DNA from: Streptomyces sp. STR69
GTDB lineage: Bacteria; Actinomycetota; Actinomycetes; Streptomycetales; Streptomycetaceae
NCBI RefSeq assembly: GCF_024519455.1
Contig: NZ_JALJRY010000008.1
Location: 318,132 to 382,131, forward strand
DNA: 64,000 nt
Direction: 5' to 3'
Shown: positions 60,582 to 64,000 of the stretch, piece by piece
Layout: each line of letters begins with the position of its first letter
How positions within the stretch are numbered: the first letter of the stretch is position 1
Notes under the pieces: generated by a model
Told to the model about the DNA's origin: nothing
Database searches by the model: none
The model's input: the letters and a program-made list of their open reading frames with translations, nothing else
Translations under genes and position numbers: made by a program

Positions 60582-61943
60582 GTGAGTACAGACAGCACCC
60601 CTCCGCACCTCGCCGGAAACTTCGCCCCGGTCCCCGACGAGATCACGGTCACCGACCTGGAGGTGACCGGTGCCGTCCCGCCGGAACTCACCGGCTGGTA
60701 TCTGCGCAACGGCCCCAACCCGCACGAGGCGGCCTCGGCCCACTGGTTCACCGGCGACGGGATGGTGCACGGGGTCCGCCTCGACGGCGGCCGGGCGACC
60801 TCGTACCGCAACCGCTGGGTCCGCACGTCCACCCTCGCCACGGGCGCCCAGGTCTACGGCCGCGACGGCGGGATGGACCTCGCCGCGGGCGTCGCCAACA
60901 CCCACGTCATACGGCACGCGGGCCGCACCCTCGCCCTCGTTGAGACGTCCTTCCCGCAGGAGTTGAGCTGTGAGGCCGGGCGCGAACTGGACACGGTCGG
61001 CCCCTACGACTTCGACGGACGCCTGCGCACCCCGATGACCGCCCACCCGAAGACCTGCCCGGTCACCGGTGAGCTCCACTTCTACGGGTACGGAGGGCTG
61101 TCGGCGCCCTATCTGACCTATCACCGGGCCGACGCCAGTGGCGAGTTGACCGTCAGCCGGCCGATCGACGTCCCGGCGCACACGATGATGCACGACTTCT
61201 ACCTGACCAGGAACCATGTCGTCTTCATGGACCTGCCCGCCGTGTTCAGCATCGAGCGGGCCATGGATCCGGACGGAGGTATGCCGTACGTCTGGTCCGA
61301 CACCTACGGAGCCAGGCTCGGCGTGCTGCGCCGGGACGACCCGCACGGGGACATCCGCTGGTTCGACATCGACCCGTGTTACGTCTTCCACACCCTCAAC
61401 TCCTTTGAGGAGGACGACGGTCGGCGCCTCGTCCTGCTGGGCATGCGCTACCCGTCGCTGCGGGACGGCGTCACTGTGGCGACGGCGGCCCACCTGTGGC
61501 GGTGGACGATCGACCTCGCCACCGGTGCCGTCGCGGAGGAGCAACTCGACGACCACCCGGGCGAGTTCCCCCGCATCGACGACCGACTCGCGGGCCTCCC
61601 GGCGGAGTTCGGTCACGTCACCGCGGCGCCCGTTCCGGAGCTTCCGCAGTACGACCCGAACGAGTCGCGTGCCGCGATCCACCGGTACGACCTCCGCAAG
61701 TCGAGCGTCGCCAGTCACTACTTCGCTCCGGGACGCTTCCCGGGCGAGGCGGCCTTCGCCCCCGCCGACGACCGACCCGGCGGCCCCGGCTGGCTCATGA
61801 CGTATGTCTACGACGCCTCGACCGACCGGAGCGACCTGGTGATCCTCGACGCCGACAACCTCGCACGGGAGCCGGTGGCCACCATCCACCTGCCCCGACG
61901 GGTACCCGCCGGATTCCACGGCAGTTGGCTGGCGGACGCCTGA
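60582..61943 (+). CDS. Carotenoid cleavage oxygenase family protein
   Basis: 453 residues from the GTG at 60582 (GAAGGAAAA upstream). Seven-bladed propeller family with four Fe(II)-binding histidines: H155 (TAHPKTCP), H204 (TMMHDFYLT), H270 (YVFHTLNSFEE) and H446 (GFHGSWLAD). Opening motif GWYLRNGPNPHE and HWFTGDGMVHGV are family hallmarks. Cleaves C=C bonds of carotenoids, apocarotenoids or phenylpropenoids such as resveratrol-like stilbenes; no carotenoid biosynthesis gene is in the window, so the substrate is open. Confidence 0.92.
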   Translation: MSTDSTPPHLAGNFAPVPDEITVTDLEVTGAVPPELTGWYLRNGPNPHEAASAHWFTGDGMVHGVRLDGGRATSYRNRWVRTSTLATGAQVYGRDGGMDLAAGVANTHVIRHAGRTLALVETSFPQELSCEAGRELDTVGPYDFDGRLRTPMTAHPKTCPVTGELHFYGYGGLSAPYLTYHRADASGELTVSRPIDVPAHTMMHDFYLTRNHVVFMDLPAVFSIERAMDPDGGMPYVWSDTYGARLGVLRRDDPHGDIRWFDIDPCYVFHTLNSFEEDDGRRLVLLGMRYPSLRDGVTVATAAHLWRWTIDLATGAVAEEQLDDHPGEFPRIDDRLAGLPAEFGHVTAAPVPELPQYDPNESRAAIHRYDLRKSSVASHYFAPGRFPGEAAFAPADDRPGGPGWLMTYVYDASTDRSDLVILDADNLAREPVATIHLPRRVPAGFHGSWLADA

Positions 61944-61957
61944 CCCATGTGAACGGT

Positions 61958-61995
61958 GAGCCGTCCTCCGGGCCCCCGTGCTCGGAGGACGGCTC
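61958..61995 (+). terminator. Terminator after the carotenoid oxygenase gene
   Basis: Perfect 13-bp stem GAGCCGTCCTCCG / CGGAGGACGGCTC with a 12-nt loop, 14 bp after the stop codon. Confidence 0.85.
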
Positions 61996-62043
61996 CCGCC
62001 GAAGGCGGTGAAGAGCCGGACGGATACCGAAAGGGATCGTGTG

Positions 62044-62724
62044 ATGGGGGAAGTCGCCGAAGCGGCGCGCTGGGAGGACGTCCTGCTGACGCGTGCGGCT
62101 CAGTCCGGTGAAGTCGCCGCGCTGGGGCACCTGTTGGAGCGGCACCGGGGCGGAATGCGCGCGGTGGTCCTCAGCATTCTGGGGCCGGGCGCGGATGCCG
62201 ACGACGTGATGCAGGACGCGGCGCTGACGGCGCTGCTGCGGATCGGCGATGTCCGTGATCCGGAGGCCGTGGGGGCATGGCTGCGGATGATCGTGCGCAA
62301 CGCCAGCCGGTTGGTGCTGCGGGAAGCGGGGCTGGTCCGGCCGGTGAGTGAACTGCCTGCGGCGACGGCTCAGTTGGGGCCGGAGCAGTGGCTTGAGCGG
62401 AATGCGCTGCGGGACTGGGTCTGGGAGGCCCTGGCCGAACTCTCCCCGGCGTTGCGGATGCCTCTGCTGCTGCGTTACTTCGCCGCCGAGGCCACCTCGT
62501 ACGAGCGGATCGCGGTCGCCTGCGGGATTCCGGTCGGTACCGTGCGCAGTCGGCTGAGCCAGGGCCGCGCCAAGATGGCGACCGTCCTCGCCGCCACGGC
62601 GGACACCCCGCACGGCCCCGCCGAACAGCGGATCCGCGCGGGACGCGTCGAGGCCTACGAATTGCTCGCCGCGGCCGACGGAGATGCGGTCCCCGTCTCT
62701 GTCCCCGCCTCGGCCCGCACTTGA
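62044..62724 (+). CDS. ECF-type RNA polymerase sigma factor, apparently lacking the C-terminal domain
   Basis: 226 residues. Region 2 (ALGHLLERHRGGMRAVVLSILGPGADADDVMQDAALTALLRI in parts) and region 4 (LSPALRMPLLLRYFAAEATSYERIAVACGIPVGTVRSRLSQGRAKM in parts) are complete. Homologues of this type usually continue ~130 residues into an NTF2/SnoaL-like domain that starts with an EAYELLAAA-like helix; here the protein stops about ten residues after that helix begins (AYELLAAADGDAVPV), so the gene may be truncated. No anti-sigma gene is adjacent. A GTG one codon earlier is possible. Confidence 0.82.
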   Translation: MGEVAEAARWEDVLLTRAAQSGEVAALGHLLERHRGGMRAVVLSILGPGADADDVMQDAALTALLRIGDVRDPEAVGAWLRMIVRNASRLVLREAGLVRPVSELPAATAQLGPEQWLERNALRDWVWEALAELSPALRMPLLLRYFAAEATSYERIAVACGIPVGTVRSRLSQGRAKMATVLAATADTPHGPAEQRIRAGRVEAYELLAAADGDAVPVSVPASART

Positions 62725-62740
62725 GGTTCACGGGCCCGGT

Positions 62741-63676
62741 TCAGAGTTCCGCGCCGGACTCCTCGCTCGATTCCCCGAAGTAATGGCCCTCTTCGATGTC
62801 CGGGACCAGGTCGGGGTGCGTCGGCGTCCATCCGGTGAGTTGCCGGGTGAGGGCGCTCGACGCCGGGTTGTCGATCGGGACGAACGCGGCCAGGAAACCG
62901 GCGAAGTGCCGCCTCGCCTCCTCGGGCGTCAGGCTGACGGCCGGGACCTTCAACCTGCGGCCGATGGCCCGCGCGACCTCGCGGAACGGCACCCCTTCCT
63001 CGGCGACCGCGTGCAGGCGCGTGCCGGCCGGGGCGGATTCCAGGGCCAGTCGGTACAGGGTCGCCGCGTCGCGTCTGTGCACCGACGGCCACCGGTTCGA
63101 TCCGTCGCCGACGAAGGCGGACACGCCTGTCGTACGGGCGACGCCGATGAGCGCCGGGACGAATCCGCGTGCGTCCCCCCGGCCATGCACGGTCGGTGCC
63201 AGCCGTACGGAGGACGAGCGCGTCCCGTGCTCGCTCAGGGCGAGGACGGACAGTTCGACCTGGAGCCGCGGGGCCGTGACGACGGTCGGGACAGTCGGGG
63301 TCTCTTCGGTGAGCAGCTGCCCCGGGGTGCGGCCGAGGACCCCCGAGGTGACCACGAACGGCCTGTCCGTGCCTGTCAGTTCGGCGCCGATCGCCTGCAC
63401 CGCGGCGAGCTCGGTCCTCGCGCGGGCGGCCGGGTCGGTGGTCTCGGAGATGTGCTGGTTCGCGGCGTAGACGACACCGTCCGCCGCCGCGGCGCCGGCG
63501 CGCAGGCTGTCCGTGTCCGCGATGTCACCGCGGTGCACGGCCGAGCCGGATCGCGTCAAAGCCTCGGCGGCCGAGTCCGAGCGGGCGAGGCCGAGGACGT
63601 GATGCCCCGCTCCGAGGAGTTCGCGAACGACGGCGGATCCGATGTAACCCGTCGCGCCCACAACGAAAACACGCAC
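62741..63676 (-). CDS. NAD(P)-dependent epimerase/dehydratase-type SDR protein
   Basis: 311 residues, GTG start. Extended/atypical SDR: dinucleotide motif VVGATGYIGSAVV at the N-terminus, HRGDIADTDSL, VVYAANQHI, then a Ser-Gly (VTSGVLG) where extended SDRs have the active-site Ser, and a loop without a clear YxxxK. It resembles NmrA/short epimerase-like proteins in streptomycetes with unknown substrate. Convergent with the sigma factor gene, 16 bp apart. Confidence 0.87.
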   Translation of the reverse strand: MRVFVVGATGYIGSAVVRELLGAGHHVLGLARSDSAAEALTRSGSAVHRGDIADTDSLRAGAAAADGVVYAANQHISETTDPAARARTELAAVQAIGAELTGTDRPFVVTSGVLGRTPGQLLTEETPTVPTVVTAPRLQVELSVLALSEHGTRSSSVRLAPTVHGRGDARGFVPALIGVARTTGVSAFVGDGSNRWPSVHRRDAATLYRLALESAPAGTRLHAVAEEGVPFREVARAIGRRLKVPAVSLTPEEARRHFAGFLAAFVPIDNPASSALTRQLTGWTPTHPDLVPDIEEGHYFGESSEESGAEL

Positions 63677-63825
63677 AGTGGAAATCCCTCAGATCGGTCC
63701 GGGTCGACCCGACAGCGAAGGGCGGCGGGCTCGCGGACCACGTTAGGGACGGCGGCGCGCTGGTGTCCAAGGCCTGTGGGGCATACGGCGATACGCGGGA
63801 GGCATGGCCTGGTGAGGGGACGGTG

Positions 63826-63883
63826 CGAGACGTCTACGGCGCCGGGACCCATGACCTTGGGTCCCGGCGCCGTAGACGTCTCG
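63826..63883 (-). terminator. Very long perfect hairpin terminator
   Basis: Two 25-nt arms (63826-63850 and 63859-63883) pair without a mismatch around an 8-nt loop, five bases beyond the stop codon of the gene running in from the right edge. It is symmetric, so it could also end leftward-to-rightward transcripts. The arms start CGAGACGTCTAC and include GGCGCCGGGACCC. Confidence 0.85.
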
Positions 63884-63888
63884 TCGGG

Positions 63889-64000
63889 TCAGTTGATGTG
63901 GTAGCTGTCTCCGTAGACCTTCCAGGACAGCGGCGTGTTGAGGTCGAAGTTGCCGTTGCGGAGGAAGACGCGCTGTTCGGTGTCGACGCGGGTGGTGTCG
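63889..64000 (-). CDS. C-terminal fragment of an unidentified protein
   Basis: Open frame entering from the right edge; the visible end reads TEQRVFLRNGNFDLNTPLSW, then KVYGDSYHIN and a TGA at 63891-63889. The strong hairpin directly behind it supports a real gene end. Aromatic- and Asn-rich sequence suggests a secreted or cell-surface beta protein, but 36 residues are too few to name a family. The 149-bp gap to the SDR start at 63676 shows nothing else. Confidence 0.6.
   Translation of the reverse strand, partial: DTTRVDTEQRVFLRNGNFDLNTPLSWKVYGDSYHIN

Overview
The window is very high-GC DNA with strong third-position GC bias, GTG/TTG starts and AGGAGG-like ribosome sites. Together with a chaplin, a FurA-KatG pair, SpoIIE-type phosphatases, a TerD protein, a transmembrane Ser/Thr kinase and zinc-free ribosomal protein paralogues, this points to a Streptomyces (or very close relative) chromosome. 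No rRNA, tRNA, CRISPR array, insertion sequence or integrase was seen.

Layout. (1) 1-4460, minus: a peptide-type ABC importer (solute-binding lipoprotein cut by the window edge, two permeases) behind a metal-dependent amidohydrolase; two copies of a 19-bp palindromic repeat lie upstream. (2) 4617-21941: a catabolic island. It holds a Rieske oxygenase of the carbazole-dioxygenase-like type, a 7Fe ferredoxin and ferredoxin reductase, a LigB-type extradiol dioxygenase, two alpha/beta hydrolases (one clearly of the meta-cleavage-product type), two split pairs of hotdog dehydratases, an M20-fold protein that has lost most metal ligands, a 38-residue membrane peptide, an IclR regulator, an MDR oxidoreductase, a double-domain family III CoA-transferase and an acyl-CoA ligase. 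A DeoR-MFS-HAD group (13493-16268) sits inside it. One DNA box recurs in front of four transcription units of the island, which suggests one regulon. (3) 21937-24726: furA-katG. (4) 24785-30919: Ser/Thr kinase, flavodoxin-like protein, chaplin, degenerate Mrr-type membrane protein, secreted SGNH hydrolase, phosphoglucomutase. (5) 31023-38143: NhaA-DsbA fusion, zinc-independent L33-L31-L36, two SpoIIE phosphatases flanking a MASE1 protein, rhomboid-like protein, TerD protein. (6) 38251-45119: M20 peptidase, argG with an apparently leaderless ARG-box promoter, and a ribose-type sugar ABC importer with a LacI regulator. (7) 45161-46670: small proteins of unknown function. (8) 46673-54678: a glycan-utilisation locus (arabinose/fucose-type isomerase, MFS transporter, large cytoplasmic GH106-like glycosidase, LacI) sharing a LacI palindrome. 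(9) 54793-58141: TetR, secreted CocE/NonD acyl hydrolase and acetate-type transporter. (10) 58480-64000: lone Imm21 immunity protein, PadR with a membrane protein and a carotenoid oxygenase, a short ECF-type sigma factor, an NAD(P)-dependent epimerase and the 3' end of an unidentified gene behind a 25-bp perfect hairpin.

How the genes could work together: in the island, electrons would run FNR -> ferredoxin -> Rieske oxygenase to make a catechol-like product; the LigB enzyme would open the ring, an alpha/beta hydrolase would split the product, and the acids would be CoA-activated (ligase, CoA-transferase) and hydrated by the hotdog pairs. The substrate cannot be read from the sequence. In the glycan locus, the MFS protein would import an intact saccharide, the signal-less glycosidase would cut it in the cytoplasm, and the isomerase would feed the released sugar into metabolism under LacI control.
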